Part shown: positions 18,347-26,857 of the stretch, in pieces
How the letters are laid out: the number at the start of each line of letters is the position of its first letter
How positions within the stretch are numbered: the first letter of the stretch is position 1
DNA from: Flavobacterium sp. HBTb2-11-1
GTDB lineage: Bacteria > Bacteroidota > Bacteroidia > Flavobacteriales > Flavobacteriaceae
Length of the DNA: 64,000 nt
NCBI RefSeq assembly: GCF_009826975.1
Contig: NZ_WUMO01000013.1
Coordinates: 1 to 64,000, forward strand
Direction: 5' to 3'
Made by a program: the position numbers and the translations under genes
Notes under the pieces: generated by a model
What the model was told of the DNA's origin: nothing
What the model saw: only the letters and a program-made list of their open reading frames with translations
The model's database searches: none

Positions 18347-19273
18347 CTATCTAACTTTCTGAACAAATTTCTGAACAGTGTTTTTGAATTCCTTATTCTG
18401 TTCGTAATACAAAATATGTCCGCCATCAATAATTTTGACTTCTTGATTTGGGAATTTAAACAAACGATAATGATCTGGACCAATGTTATTGTCTTTTGTT
18501 CCAGAGATTACTAGCGTTGGAACTTTAATCGTAGCTGTTTCTTTAGTAAAATCACTAAAATATGATGGGTCACTCAATGCATGCTGAGCAAAAGAAGAGT
18601 TTCTTTTTTCGCTATTATCAATGCTGTCCAGTTTTTCAACAGTTGCTCTATTGTCAGATAACATTTTATAATCAAGATCTGCTTTTTTAATTTGCTGTTT
18701 AGCTTCAAAAAAAGTATTTAATATGGAATCTTTGCCTTTTACAGGGAAATCTTTTCCTAGAGTTTTGCTCATGAAAGCAATTTGATTGAGAAGCGAATCG
18801 TTGATATCAAGTGTAGCATTCAGCAGAATTAAACCTTTTACATGTTGTGGATATTTCTCAGCATATTTAGTGGCTAAGATTCCTCCGAAAGAATGTCCAA
18901 TTACAAATATCTTATCTGTTTTGAGGTGAGTCCGGATTTCCTCAATGTCATTAATCATTCTGTCCATGCTGTAATTATTATCTGCAGGAGATCCAGATCT
19001 ACCGCATCCTCTTTGATCATAATAGCACATGGTTAGTTTGTCTTCAAGAACATTTCCGCCAAATTCTTCAAAAGATTTGCTCCATGCCCCAGGACCGCCA
19101 TGAACAAAAATACAGACTTCTCCTTTTCCAGAGACTTTCAAAAATAAAGGAACTCCGTCAGAAGTGGTAAATGTAATGTTGGGATTTTGCGTTATCTCTG
19201 TTTTTATTTGACCAATTACACTCTGTGAGAAACAAAGAAACAGAATGAAAAGTAAAGGAGTTTTTAGATTCAT
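18347..19273 (-). CDS. Secreted alpha/beta hydrolase (proline-iminopeptidase-like)
   Basis: A 308-residue exported alpha/beta-hydrolase. The signal peptide is residues 1-21 (ending SVIGQ). The oxyanion-hole motif HGGPG is at 58-62 and the nucleophile elbow GHSFG gives S128. The acid is likely the Asp in SGTKDNNIG, and the histidine lies in DGGHILYYEQ near the C-terminus. The HGGPGA and YYDQRGCGRS blocks are those of prolyl iminopeptidase-like hydrolases, but the substrate cannot be read from sequence. It is flanked on both sides by genes for two related small membrane proteins on the same strand. Confidence 0.88.
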   Translation of the reverse strand: MNLKTPLLFILFLCFSQSVIGQIKTEITQNPNITFTTSDGVPLFLKVSGKGEVCIFVHGGPGAWSKSFEEFGGNVLEDKLTMCYYDQRGCGRSGSPADNNYSMDRMINDIEEIRTHLKTDKIFVIGHSFGGILATKYAEKYPQHVKGLILLNATLDINDSLLNQIAFMSKTLGKDFPVKGKDSILNTFFEAKQQIKKADLDYKMLSDNRATVEKLDSIDNSEKRNSSFAQHALSDPSYFSDFTKETATIKVPTLVISGTKDNNIGPDHYRLFKFPNQEVKIIDGGHILYYEQNKEFKNTVQKFVQKVR

Positions 19274-19334
19274 TTGAAAGTCTTTTTTGCTGTTTTAATA
19301 GGATAAAAATATGATTAAAACAGCAGAGAAAAAA

Positions 19335-19457
19335 CTAATGATTGGTTTTCATTATGAAATAAGTAATAATTGTCGCGCAGAAAAACCCTAGCGCGAACCA
19401 CAGTAATCGAGCTACTCTATTATCTCGTACTATTTCCATTCTATCTTCTGGTGTCAT
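19335..19457 (-). CDS. Small membrane protein, 40 aa, paralogue of the one at 18097-18216
   Basis: The frame reads M-T-P-E-D-R-M-E-I-V-R-D-N-R-V-A, then a hydrophobic helix RLLWFALGFFCATIITYFI, then MKTNH. The gapless similarity to the 39-residue product on the other side of the hydrolase gene (16/39 identical) and the different silent-site choices argue for a real gene pair. A TATTTTTG -7 element lies 20 nt upstream. The Cys-Ala pair in the helix and the EXVR motif before it are shared. Function unknown. Confidence 0.72.
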   Translation of the reverse strand: MTPEDRMEIVRDNRVARLLWFALGFFCATIITYFIMKTNH

Positions 19458-19477
19458 CTTAAATAAAATTTAGGAAA

Positions 19478-19485
19478 CAAAAATA
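19478..19485 (-). promoter_or_regulatory. -7 element for the 40-aa membrane protein
   Basis: The minus strand reads TATTTTTG, 20 nt upstream of the ATG at 19457. No clear -33 TTG is present. Confidence 0.45.
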
Positions 19486-19553
19486 GTTTTAGAAAATATA
19501 CTAAAAAGGTGATTTTGGTTTTTAAAATAACAGAATACGACATTTTTTATCAT

Positions 19554-19596
19554 AAAAAAAGCTTCAAATAGAAATTAAATCTATTTGAAGCTTTTA
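19554..19596 (-). terminator. Intrinsic terminator of the feo operon
   Basis: AAAAGCTTCAAATAGA pairs with TCTATTTGAAGCTTTT around a 7-nt loop. On the minus strand it is followed by a T-run, as expected for termination downstream of the Cys-rich Feo gene. Confidence 0.85.
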
Positions 19597-19635
19597 GTCT
19601 TAGTATCTTAGAACCTTAGCGTCTTAGAACCTTAA
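19594..19635. repeat. Word-like repeat (cttagaaccttagc family)
   Basis: Tagtcttagtatcttagaaccttagcg then tcttagaacc repeats an oligonucleotide also found at 46080-46110 and 47640-47735. It lies between the Feo terminator and the stop codon of the small Cys-rich gene. Confidence 0.5.
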
Positions 19636-19637
19636 TG

Positions 19638-19763
19638 TTACGAACATCCGCAATCGGTTCCACCTCCGCAGTCTTTTTTATTTTTCGATTTAAAGAAGAA
19701 CTTTTTGATCAAAAAAGCAACTGCAAATCCTAATATGGCGAAGGCTATTATTTCTTGAAACAT
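19638..19763 (-). CDS. FeoB-associated Cys-rich membrane protein, 41 aa
   Basis: A 41-residue protein too short for usual ORF cut-offs. It begins MFQEIIAFAILGFAVAFLIKKFFF (one transmembrane helix followed by lysines) and ends in the Cys-rich tail DCGGGTDCGCS. This is the pattern of the FeoB-associated Cys-rich family (PF12669-like), small partners of the ferrous-iron transporter. The start codon lies 6 nt after the feoB stop, so it is the third gene of feoA-feoB-(this gene). The tail may bind metal; that is inference. Confidence 0.85.
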   Translation of the reverse strand: MFQEIIAFAILGFAVAFLIKKFFFKSKNKKDCGGGTDCGCS

Positions 19764-19769
19764 AACTTT

Positions 19770-21869
19770 TTATTTTAAAAGTTGATACGCAATTAATGCG
19801 GTAAAATAAGCGAGACCGCTCATGAAGACTAGCTGCATTGCTGGCCATTTCCATGAATTGGTTTCTTTTTTGGTAATTGCCAATGTACTCGCACATTGCA
19901 TGGCAAAAGCATAAAACAGTAGTAAAGAGATTCCAGTTGCAAAGTCAAATACTTTTTCTCCTGTGTCTGGACGAACTTCTGCCTGCATTTTGCTTTTTAT
20001 GGTCGATTCGTTATCTGTATCTCCAACACTATATATAGTGGCCAGTGTTCCTACGAAAACTTCGCGGGCTGCAAACGAACTGATTAAGGCAATTCCTATT
20101 TTCCAGTCGTAACCCAAAGGCTGAATTACAGGTTCAATTGCTCTTCCCATTAAACCGATATAAGAGTTCTCTAATTTTTGAGAATTAACTTCATTTTCAA
20201 ATTGAGTTTCGTCTAAAGTTGTGCTGGCAAATCTTTCTTTAACGATAGTTTCAGCTTCATTAAATTCTTTTCCAGGGCCATAAGAAGCCAAGAACCATAA
20301 AATGACTGATATTGCTAAGATGATTTTACCTGCACCAAGAACAAATGCTTTGGTTTTTTCTACCACATTGATTCCGACGTTTTTGAAAAGCGGCATTTTA
20401 TAACTTGGCATTTCAACAACAAAATAGGTTTTTGATTCCAGTTTTAAAACCTTATTTAAAATGTAAGCGGATAAAATAGCCATAAAGAATCCTAAAATAT
20501 ATAACGACATAAGAGTTAGTCCTTGAAGATTCAGAACTCCAAAAACTCTTTTGCTCGGAATGACCAATGATATAATAATCGCATAAACAGGCAATCTCGC
20601 CGAACAAGTCGTGAATGGCGTTACTAAGATCGTAATAAGGCGTTCTTTCCAGTTTTCGATATTTCGAGTTGCCATAATTGCTGGAATCGCACAAGCAGTT
20701 CCTGAAATTAAAGGCACGACACTTTTTCCAGAAAGTCCAAATCGGCGCATGATTTTATCCATCAAGAAAACCACACGACTCATATAACCGCTTTCCTCTA
20801 AAATGGAAATAAACAAAAACAAGAAAGCAATCTGCGGAATGAAAATGATAACTCCTCCAATACCCGGAATAATTCCCTGAGAAAGCAAATCGGTCAAAAT
20901 GCCGCTTGGAAGTTCTGCCGCAACCCAGCTGCTCAAAGAGGCAAAAGTGCTGTCAATGAAATCCATCGGAATAGTGGACCAGCTGAAAATGGATTGGAAA
21001 ATCAAAAATAAAATGGCAAAGAAAATAACGTAACCAAAAACTTTATGAGTTAAGACACGATCCAATTTAGCACGAACATCTTTAGCCATCGAAGCGTCAA
21101 TCTTTAAACCTTCTTTTAAAACATCATTGATAAACTGATATCTTTTTATGGTTTCTTTCTGTTGTAATCGCTTTAATTCTGAATGCGATTTTGTAAAAGT
21201 GCTTCGAATTTCATTTCGTTCTAAATTTAAAAAATTGACATCCTGAGTAATTACAAGCCATAATTTGTACAATAATTGATTTGGAAAAGCATGTTGCAAC
21301 TTTTTGAAATATTCTTCATCAATTACAGAAGCATTCAAACAAGGTTCGTGCGGGATAGTTTTATAAGAAACAATCAGTTCTTTTAATTCTTCAATTCCTA
21401 AACCTTTGCGCGAACTAACTAAAGCAATTTTTGTTTTGAGTTTTTCTTCTAAATATGGAATATCCAAAGAAATCCCTTTACGCTCCATACGATCCGACAT
21501 ATTGATTACCAAAATCGTTGGGATTTCAAGGTCTTTTATCTGAGTGTAAATCAGTAAATTTCTTTTTAAATTTTCAACGTCAGTTACAACAACAGCAACG
21601 TCTGGATATAGCTTGTCATTTTTATTTAGCAAAAGTTCAATAACAACGCTTTCGTCCATCGAACTGGCGTTCAAGCTGTACGTTCCCGGTAAATCTAGAA
21701 TATTGGCTTTTATGTTATTAGGCAGCTTGCAAAAGCCCATTTTTTTCTCAACCGTAATTCCAGGATAATTTCCAACTTGTTGGTTAAGACCAGTTAATTG
21801 ATTAAAAACAGAGGTTTTTCCGGTATTTGGATTTCCGATAAGGGCAACATTGATATTCTGAACACTCAT
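19770..21869 (-). CDS. feoB: Ferrous iron transporter FeoB
   Basis: A 699-residue inner-membrane Fe(II) transporter with an N-terminal GTPase. G1 is GNPNTGKTS at 12-20, G3 is DLPGTYSL near 60, and G4 is NMSD near 124. The soluble domain continues to about 270. The membrane part has the paired Gate motifs with conserved cysteines (SGTACAIPAIM, TTCSARLPVY) and ends in FAMQCASTLA near residue 660. It overlaps feoA by one base (TAATG), so translation is probably coupled. Confidence 0.97.
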   Translation of the reverse strand: MSVQNINVALIGNPNTGKTSVFNQLTGLNQQVGNYPGITVEKKMGFCKLPNNIKANILDLPGTYSLNASSMDESVVIELLLNKNDKLYPDVAVVVTDVENLKRNLLIYTQIKDLEIPTILVINMSDRMERKGISLDIPYLEEKLKTKIALVSSRKGLGIEELKELIVSYKTIPHEPCLNASVIDEEYFKKLQHAFPNQLLYKLWLVITQDVNFLNLERNEIRSTFTKSHSELKRLQQKETIKRYQFINDVLKEGLKIDASMAKDVRAKLDRVLTHKVFGYVIFFAILFLIFQSIFSWSTIPMDFIDSTFASLSSWVAAELPSGILTDLLSQGIIPGIGGVIIFIPQIAFLFLFISILEESGYMSRVVFLMDKIMRRFGLSGKSVVPLISGTACAIPAIMATRNIENWKERLITILVTPFTTCSARLPVYAIIISLVIPSKRVFGVLNLQGLTLMSLYILGFFMAILSAYILNKVLKLESKTYFVVEMPSYKMPLFKNVGINVVEKTKAFVLGAGKIILAISVILWFLASYGPGKEFNEAETIVKERFASTTLDETQFENEVNSQKLENSYIGLMGRAIEPVIQPLGYDWKIGIALISSFAAREVFVGTLATIYSVGDTDNESTIKSKMQAEVRPDTGEKVFDFATGISLLLFYAFAMQCASTLAITKKETNSWKWPAMQLVFMSGLAYFTALIAYQLLK

Positions 21870-22108
21870 TACAAATTGGTTTTGATAAGTTCAACTTCAA
21901 TTTCACGAGCGGTTTCAATTCGGATTGCAACATGAGAGCCGTTAATATCTAAATATAAAGGATCACCAAAAGGAGCCACCTGCAACAATTCAACTAAACT
22001 GCCAGGAAGACAACCCATTTCTAATAATTTAAGTGGAATAAGATCGATATCAAAATCTTTGATAATGGCTTTTTCGCCTTTTTTCAGAGTGTGTATTGTA
22101 TTTTGCAA
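21869..22108 (-). CDS. feoA: FeoA family protein
   Basis: A 79-residue SH3-like cytoplasmic partner of FeoB. Visible features are the family pattern LKKGEKAIIKDFD, the LLEMGCLPGSLVELLQVAPFGDPLY core and the closing VAIRIETAREIEV. It is the first gene of the ferrous iron operon. A promoter with a TTG and a TACTTTTG element lies directly upstream, with a direct repeat in the 5' leader that may be an operator. Confidence 0.95.
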   Translation of the reverse strand: MQNTIHTLKKGEKAIIKDFDIDLIPLKLLEMGCLPGSLVELLQVAPFGDPLYLDINGSHVAIRIETAREIEVELIKTNL

Positions 22109-22112
22109 GCTT

Positions 22113-22162
22113 ATTTAGATTGAATTTAGATTGCAAAAGTAGGCAATTATTCTTTATTTCAA
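22113..22162 (-). promoter_or_regulatory. feoAB promoter with direct-repeat leader
   Basis: On the minus strand TTG (22160-22162) and TACTTTTG (22134-22141) are 18 nt apart, a full Flavobacterium-type promoter. Between the -7 and the ATG, the plus-strand decamer ATTTAGATTG occurs twice (22113-22122 and 22124-22133) with an 11-bp period, one helical turn. The half-site resembles the TTTAGA arm of the palindromes at 49663 and 51623. A metal-regulator site is possible. Confidence 0.6.
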
Positions 22163-22211
22163 GGTATTTAACACTTCCACAAATGCTAAATGTTTCTAAA
22201 AATAAGGGATT

Positions 22212-22877
22212 TTACTCTTGAGAAAGGAATTCGATATCTTCTAAAAGGCGTTTTACGTCTTCTTTATTTGTTCCGTCATAAAAACCTCTAACGCGGCGCT
22301 TTTGATCGACCAAAACAAAATTCTCCGTATGCACCATATCATAAAGCTGATCTGGTCTTCCCATTTTTACAGCCAAATACGATTTTCTGGCCATCTTGTA
22401 GATTTCTTTTTTATCGCCTGTAACCAGATTCCATTTGCTGTCTACAACACCATATTTAATAGCGTAAGCTTTTAAAACAGAAACGCTATCTACTTCAGGA
22501 AAAACGGTATGCGATAGCAGCATCACTTTTGGATTGTTTAAAACTGCTTTTTGAACATCAACTAAATTGGTTGACATTTTCGGGCAGATTGATCCGCAGG
22601 TTGTAAAGAAGAAATCGGCAACGTAAATTTTTCCTTCATAATTTTTCTGGGTAATGGTATCGCCATTCTGATTGATGAAAGAAAAATCGGCAATTGTGTG
22701 GTATTTGCTTTTATACTGAATTGTACTGTCAACCAATTCAGGATTTACATCGGCTGGATTATAAATCGGAAGCGTTTTTTTAGGTTTCAATGCAGAGTAA
22801 AACAAAGATATCGTAACCACCGAAAATACTATTAAAACAATAAAGAATTTGCGGTATTTGTATAAAAGCGATTTCAT
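22212..22877 (-). CDS. SCO1/SenC family protein
   Basis: A 221-residue membrane-anchored thioredoxin-fold protein. SCO proteins carry copper to cytochrome oxidase CuA or act as thiol reductants. An N-terminal transmembrane helix (about 11-29) precedes the domain. The Cu-binding CxxxC is C94-GSI-C98, and the conserved distal His lies in DMVHTENFVLVD. I chose ATG 22877, not the upstream ATG 22895, because the -7 element (22893-22900) covers the latter. It stands upstream of feoAB on the same strand but is separated by about 100 nt containing the feo promoter. Confidence 0.9.
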   Translation of the reverse strand: MKSLLYKYRKFFIVLIVFSVVTISLFYSALKPKKTLPIYNPADVNPELVDSTIQYKSKYHTIADFSFINQNGDTITQKNYEGKIYVADFFFTTCGSICPKMSTNLVDVQKAVLNNPKVMLLSHTVFPEVDSVSVLKAYAIKYGVVDSKWNLVTGDKKEIYKMARKSYLAVKMGRPDQLYDMVHTENFVLVDQKRRVRGFYDGTNKEDVKRLLEDIEFLSQE

Positions 22878-22892
22878 AAAAATAATTTGGCG

Positions 22893-22900
22893 CAAAAATA
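22893..22900 (-). promoter_or_regulatory. -7 element for the SCO gene
   Basis: The minus strand reads TATTTTTG, 15 nt upstream of the ATG at 22877. It overlaps an alternative upstream ATG and so decides the start. Confidence 0.5.
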
Positions 22901-23072
22901 CAAAAAGCAGATTCTAAAAACTTTACTGAATTATTTTTTTAACAGGCTTTTGTAACTTTTGACATCAAATAGCAGACTAATAAAATTTGTATAATAGTTC
23001 TGATTTGTGAAATTTATTTTTATAAATGGATTTCCTGTTTGAATTTTAACACAATTTTAGAAATAATAACAA

Positions 23073-23080
23073 TATGTTTG
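23073..23080 (+). promoter_or_regulatory. -7 element for the M13 peptidase
   Basis: TATGTTTG matches TAnnTTTG and ends 26 nt before the ATG at 23107. Confidence 0.5.
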
Positions 23081-23106
23081 TATTTTCCATTAAACTATAA
23101 ACTTTT

Positions 23107-25161
23107 ATGAAAAAACAATTAGCCAAACCTGTGTTTGGTGTTATATCTGCAATGTTTGCCATAACTGCAGCTCAAGCACAAGCGCCAAAAGAACCAGGTA
23201 TTAATGTATCATATATGGATACGAAAATCAGCCCAAGTCAAGATTTTTTCAAATATGTAAATGGAGCTTGGCTCGAAAAAACAGAAATTCCAAGCGACCG
23301 CGCTACTTGGGGAAGTTTTAATGAACTGATTAAAAGAACAGACAAGGATGTGATGGAGGTTTTAAAAGAAGCTTCAAAAAATCCGAAGTATAAGTCTAAT
23401 ACAGATCAGGGCAAAGCAGTTAATTTATTTAACACCTATTTAGATTCTATCGGAAGAAATAAGAAAGGAATCGAACCTTTAAAACCATATCTGAAAAAAA
23501 TCGAGGCAATTAAAAATATTGCGGATGTTCAGAAATATTTGGTTGAAATGGAAAAAGAAGGAAACGCGGGCTTTTTCGGAATTTACATTGGAGCTGATGA
23601 TAAAGACAGTTCTAAAAACTCTGTAAATTTGGGTCCAAGCCAATTAGGACTTCCTGATAAAGATTATTATACTTCTGAGGATAAAGATTCTAAAGAAAAA
23701 CGTGCAAAATATGAACTGCATGTTGCCAGAATGCTTCAGTTTATTGGAGAATCTCCAGAAAAAGCAAAACAAAGTGCTGCTCAGGTTCTAGCTCTTGAAA
23801 CAGAATTGTCAAAACCAAGGTTAAACAGAGTTGAAAGAAGAGACAGCCGTTTGCAATACAACCCGATGACTATTGCTGAACTTCAAAAATTAACTCCAGC
23901 TATTAAATGGAACGAATATTTTGCTGGTTTAGGAATTACTAAACTAGAAACTGTAATTGTTTCTGAGCCTAAATATATGACAGCTTTAGAAACTGTTTTC
24001 AAAGAAAATAAAGTAGCACAATGGAAAGAATACCTGAAATGGGATTTGATCAACGGCGATGCAGGCAAGCTGACAACAGAAATTGACAATGCTAATTTCG
24101 ATTTTTACAGCAAAACATTAAGAGGAGCAATAAAACAGCTTCCAGCTGAGGAAAGAGCGCTTAATGTGGTTAACGGAAATGTTGGTGAAGCTCTTGGAAA
24201 ACTTTATGTAGAAAAAGTTTTTCCAGCCGAAGCTAAAACCAAAGCGATTGATATGATTCATAATGTTATTACAGCTTACCAAAATCGTATTAATAATTTG
24301 AGCTGGATGTCTAAAGACACTAAAGCAAAAGCTATTGAAAAGCTGAACAAAATCACGATTAAAGTGGGATATCCTGATAAATGGAAAGATTATTCGGCTT
24401 TAGAAATTAAAAGCATTGCAGAAGGAGGAAGCTATTTTGAAAATACTAAAAACTTAGCGCAATGGAGATTTAAGAAAAGCATAGATAAATTGTCTAAACC
24501 GGTTGATAAAACAGAATGGCATATGTCTCCGCAAACAGTAAATGCGTATTATAATCCATCTTATAACGAAATTGTATTCCCAGCAGCTATCTTACAGCCG
24601 CCTTTCTACAATTACCAAGCTGACGAAGCAGTTAACTATGGTGGAATTGGCGCTGTAATCGGACACGAGATTTCTCACGGATTTGATGATTCTGGAGCGC
24701 GTTACAATGCCGAAGGAAATTTAGTAGATTGGTGGACAGAAGATGATTTAAAACAATTTACAGCTTTAGGAAATGATTTAGCAAATCAATACAGTGCTCT
24801 TGAGCCATTGCCAGGAGTTCATGTTGATGGTCATTTTACATTGGGTGAAAATATTGGAGATTTAGGCGGAATCAACGCTGCATTTGACGGTCTGCAATTA
24901 TATTTAAAACAACATGGAAATCCAGGTTTAATTGACGGATTTACACCAGAACAGCGTTTCTTTATTTCTTGGGCTACGGTTTGGAGAACAAAAACTAGAG
25001 ATGAAGCAATCAAAAATCAAGTAAAAACAGATCCGCACTCTCCGGGAATGTACAGAGCGTATGTGCCGATTCAGAATGTTGATGCTTTCTACAAAGCATT
25101 TGATATTAAGAAAGGTGATAAAATGTACGTTGAACCAGAAAAACGAGTTAAAATCTGGTAA
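23107..25161 (+). CDS. M13 family zinc metallopeptidase (neprilysin/PepO-like)
   Basis: A 684-residue exported endopeptidase. The signal peptide is residues 1-25 (ending AAQAQA), followed by the M13 N-domain and the catalytic domain. Zinc ligands are H520 and H524 in HEISH, and E581 in GENIGDLGG, with catalytic E521 and supporting D585. Upstream, VNAYYNPSYNEIVFPAAIL is the conserved substrate-binding strand, and the C-terminus ends in the family signature (VRV)KIW. It degrades peptides up to about 40 residues in the periplasm or outside. It stands alone between a -7 element and a strong terminator. Confidence 0.96.
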   Translation: MKKQLAKPVFGVISAMFAITAAQAQAPKEPGINVSYMDTKISPSQDFFKYVNGAWLEKTEIPSDRATWGSFNELIKRTDKDVMEVLKEASKNPKYKSNTDQGKAVNLFNTYLDSIGRNKKGIEPLKPYLKKIEAIKNIADVQKYLVEMEKEGNAGFFGIYIGADDKDSSKNSVNLGPSQLGLPDKDYYTSEDKDSKEKRAKYELHVARMLQFIGESPEKAKQSAAQVLALETELSKPRLNRVERRDSRLQYNPMTIAELQKLTPAIKWNEYFAGLGITKLETVIVSEPKYMTALETVFKENKVAQWKEYLKWDLINGDAGKLTTEIDNANFDFYSKTLRGAIKQLPAEERALNVVNGNVGEALGKLYVEKVFPAEAKTKAIDMIHNVITAYQNRINNLSWMSKDTKAKAIEKLNKITIKVGYPDKWKDYSALEIKSIAEGGSYFENTKNLAQWRFKKSIDKLSKPVDKTEWHMSPQTVNAYYNPSYNEIVFPAAILQPPFYNYQADEAVNYGGIGAVIGHEISHGFDDSGARYNAEGNLVDWWTEDDLKQFTALGNDLANQYSALEPLPGVHVDGHFTLGENIGDLGGINAAFDGLQLYLKQHGNPGLIDGFTPEQRFFISWATVWRTKTRDEAIKNQVKTDPHSPGMYRAYVPIQNVDAFYKAFDIKKGDKMYVEPEKRVKIW

Positions 25162-25184
25162 TTCATTTTAATAGCAAAGCAAAA

Positions 25185-25216
25185 GGGCGGTTCCGAATTT
25201 CGGAACCGCCCTTTTT
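25185..25216 (+). terminator. Strong intrinsic terminator after the M13 peptidase gene
   Basis: GGGCGGTTCCG pairs perfectly with CGGAACCGCCC over an AATTT loop, followed by TTTTT, 24 nt after the stop codon. Confidence 0.92.
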
Positions 25217-25240
25217 GCGTTATTATTTTGAGAAAATCAC

Positions 25241-25420
25241 AGATGTTCCGTAGGAACATTTCATCGCTAGAAAAAAAAATTGACCACCGATTATTTCCGT
25301 TCCGTAGGAACGGTTGATTTTGACATAAATTTTAACCATTCAGCATATCAAACGTTTCTGCGGAACGTAAATGCTTCCAATATAATTTTCTACCGATGAA
25401 ATGTTTCTACGGAACATCTT
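25241..25420. repeat. REP-like array with GTTCCGTAGGAAC palindromes
   Basis: Four short palindromes share the form (N)GTTcC-NNN-GGAAC(N): 25244-25258 (TGTTCCGTAGGAACA), 25297-25313 (CCGTTCCGTAGGAACGG), 25352-25368 (ACGTTTCTGCGGAACGT) and 25402-25416 (TGTTTCTACGGAACA). The outermost two are extended by ATTTCATCGSTAGAAAA and lie in opposite orientation, so the whole 180 bp is a large imperfect inverted repeat. It fills the gap between the terminator and the cytochrome gene. Confidence 0.8.
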
Positions 25421-25424
25421 GTAA

Positions 25425-25823
25425 TTACTTTAAATTACTGTAGATGTATGCTTCAATTGCTTTTAATTCTTCATCAGACATGGCCTTTGTTATGGCAAAA
25501 TTGGTTTTCATAACCTCAAACTGACTTGGGTCAACAATTGGTTCTGTATTTCCTTTTAGGAAAGTAACAATATCACCATTTTTGGCTTTGTAGATTTTGG
25601 CAATTTCTTTGATGCTTGGTCCAACCACTTTTTGATCTGGCTGATGACAAGCAAAACAATTTCCTGTGCTTTCAAATATTTGTTTTCCTAGTTCTTCTGG
25701 ACTTTTGGCTTTCGCCGATTCTCCTTCAGAAACAGATTCGGTTGTTGCGTTTGTTGGCTCAGAAGTTTCTTTTTTGCAAGAAGCAAATGCTAAAACGGCA
25801 GCTAAAAATAAAACCTTTTTCAT
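25425..25823 (-). CDS. c-type cytochrome lipoprotein
   Basis: A 132-residue lipoprotein: the lipobox lies near AFASC at Cys16, followed by a Ser/Glu/Thr-rich linker. The cytochrome c domain has the heme attachment site C56-FA-C59-H60 and a probable axial Met in FEVMKTNF. It resembles small class I cytochromes that carry electrons in the periplasm. It starts 1 nt after the hemB stop codon, so heme synthesis and a heme protein share a transcript. Confidence 0.9.
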   Translation of the reverse strand: MKKVLFLAAVLAFASCKKETSEPTNATTESVSEGESAKAKSPEELGKQIFESTGNCFACHQPDQKVVGPSIKEIAKIYKAKNGDIVTFLKGNTEPIVDPSQFEVMKTNFAITKAMSDEELKAIEAYIYSNLK

Positions 25824-25824
25824 C

Positions 25825-26820
25825 TTATTTTTTTAATAGTATTGCAGCTTCTTTTGCGAAGTAAGTCGAAATAAGATTAGCGCCTGAACGTTTGATGCAC
25901 ATTAGTTGTTCCATCATAATTTTATCGTGATCAAGCCATCCTCTTTCAGATGCAGCTTTAATCATAGCATATTCTCCAGAAACCTGATAAACGGTTACGG
26001 GAACATGAACTGTATTTTTTATTTCGCGAACAATATCCAAATAAGCAATTCCTGGTTTTACCATAACCATATCTGCACCTTCTTCTACGTCTGATAAAGC
26101 TTCTTTAATGGCTTCGATGCGGTTGGCATAATCCATTTGGTATGTTTTTTTGTCTTTTGGAACCACAACATCAGCTTCTTTTGGAGCAGAATCTAAAGCA
26201 TCTCTAAACGGACCGTAAAAAGCCGAAGCATATTTTGCTGAATAACTCATGATTCCAACATTCTGAAATCCGGCAGCATCTAAACCTTCGCGAAGGCGTA
26301 AAACGCGTCCGTCCATCATATCACTTGGCGCAACAAAATCGGCACCAGCTTCTGCGTGCGAAACGGCCATTTTTACTAAAGCATCAACTGTGCTGTCGTT
26401 TTCTACATCGCCATTTGTTATAATTCCGTCATGACCGTAAATTGAATACGGGTCTAAAGCCACATCTGGCATAACAATCATTTCTGGACAAGCCGCTTTT
26501 ATGGCACGAATAGCTTGCTGCATTAATCCGTTCGGATTCCAAGCTTCTTTACCAGTATTATCTTTCAGGTTTTCGCTAACTTTTACATAAATATTTACGG
26601 CGCGAATCCCTAAATCATAAAGTTCTTTTACTTCTTCAACTGTTAAATCTATAGATCTTCTGAAAATTCCCGGCATTGACGGAATTTCGACTTTTACATT
26701 TTCTCCTTCAGCAATAAACATTGGAAACATAAAATCCGATGGACTTAAACTGGTTTCACGTACTAAAGAACGAATCGATTCATTTACTCTTAATCTTCTG
26801 CCTCTTTGTAATGGGAACAT
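25825..26820 (-). CDS. hemB: Porphobilinogen synthase (delta-aminolevulinic acid dehydratase)
   Basis: A 331-residue enzyme that condenses two 5-aminolevulinate molecules to porphobilinogen. The Schiff-base lysines are K196 (SYSAKYASAFYGPF) and K255 (MVMVKPGIAYLD). The metal loop reads DVALDPYSIYGHDG, without the DxCxCxxxGHCG cysteines of zinc enzymes, so this is the zinc-independent, magnesium-type form. It is the first gene of a two-gene unit with the cytochrome. A minus-strand TAACTTTG lies 132 nt upstream. Confidence 0.97.
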   Translation of the reverse strand: MFPLQRGRRLRVNESIRSLVRETSLSPSDFMFPMFIAEGENVKVEIPSMPGIFRRSIDLTVEEVKELYDLGIRAVNIYVKVSENLKDNTGKEAWNPNGLMQQAIRAIKAACPEMIVMPDVALDPYSIYGHDGIITNGDVENDSTVDALVKMAVSHAEAGADFVAPSDMMDGRVLRLREGLDAAGFQNVGIMSYSAKYASAFYGPFRDALDSAPKEADVVVPKDKKTYQMDYANRIEAIKEALSDVEEGADMVMVKPGIAYLDIVREIKNTVHVPVTVYQVSGEYAMIKAASERGWLDHDKIMMEQLMCIKRSGANLISTYFAKEAAILLKK

Positions 26821-26857
26821 ATAAATTTAGATTTTAGATTTTAGATTTCAGATTTTT
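26821..26857. repeat. Word-like repeat (ttagattttagatttcagattt)
   Basis: An array of tTTAGATtt words directly upstream of hemB. A closely similar array follows the desaturase gene at 17117-17150. Confidence 0.5.
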
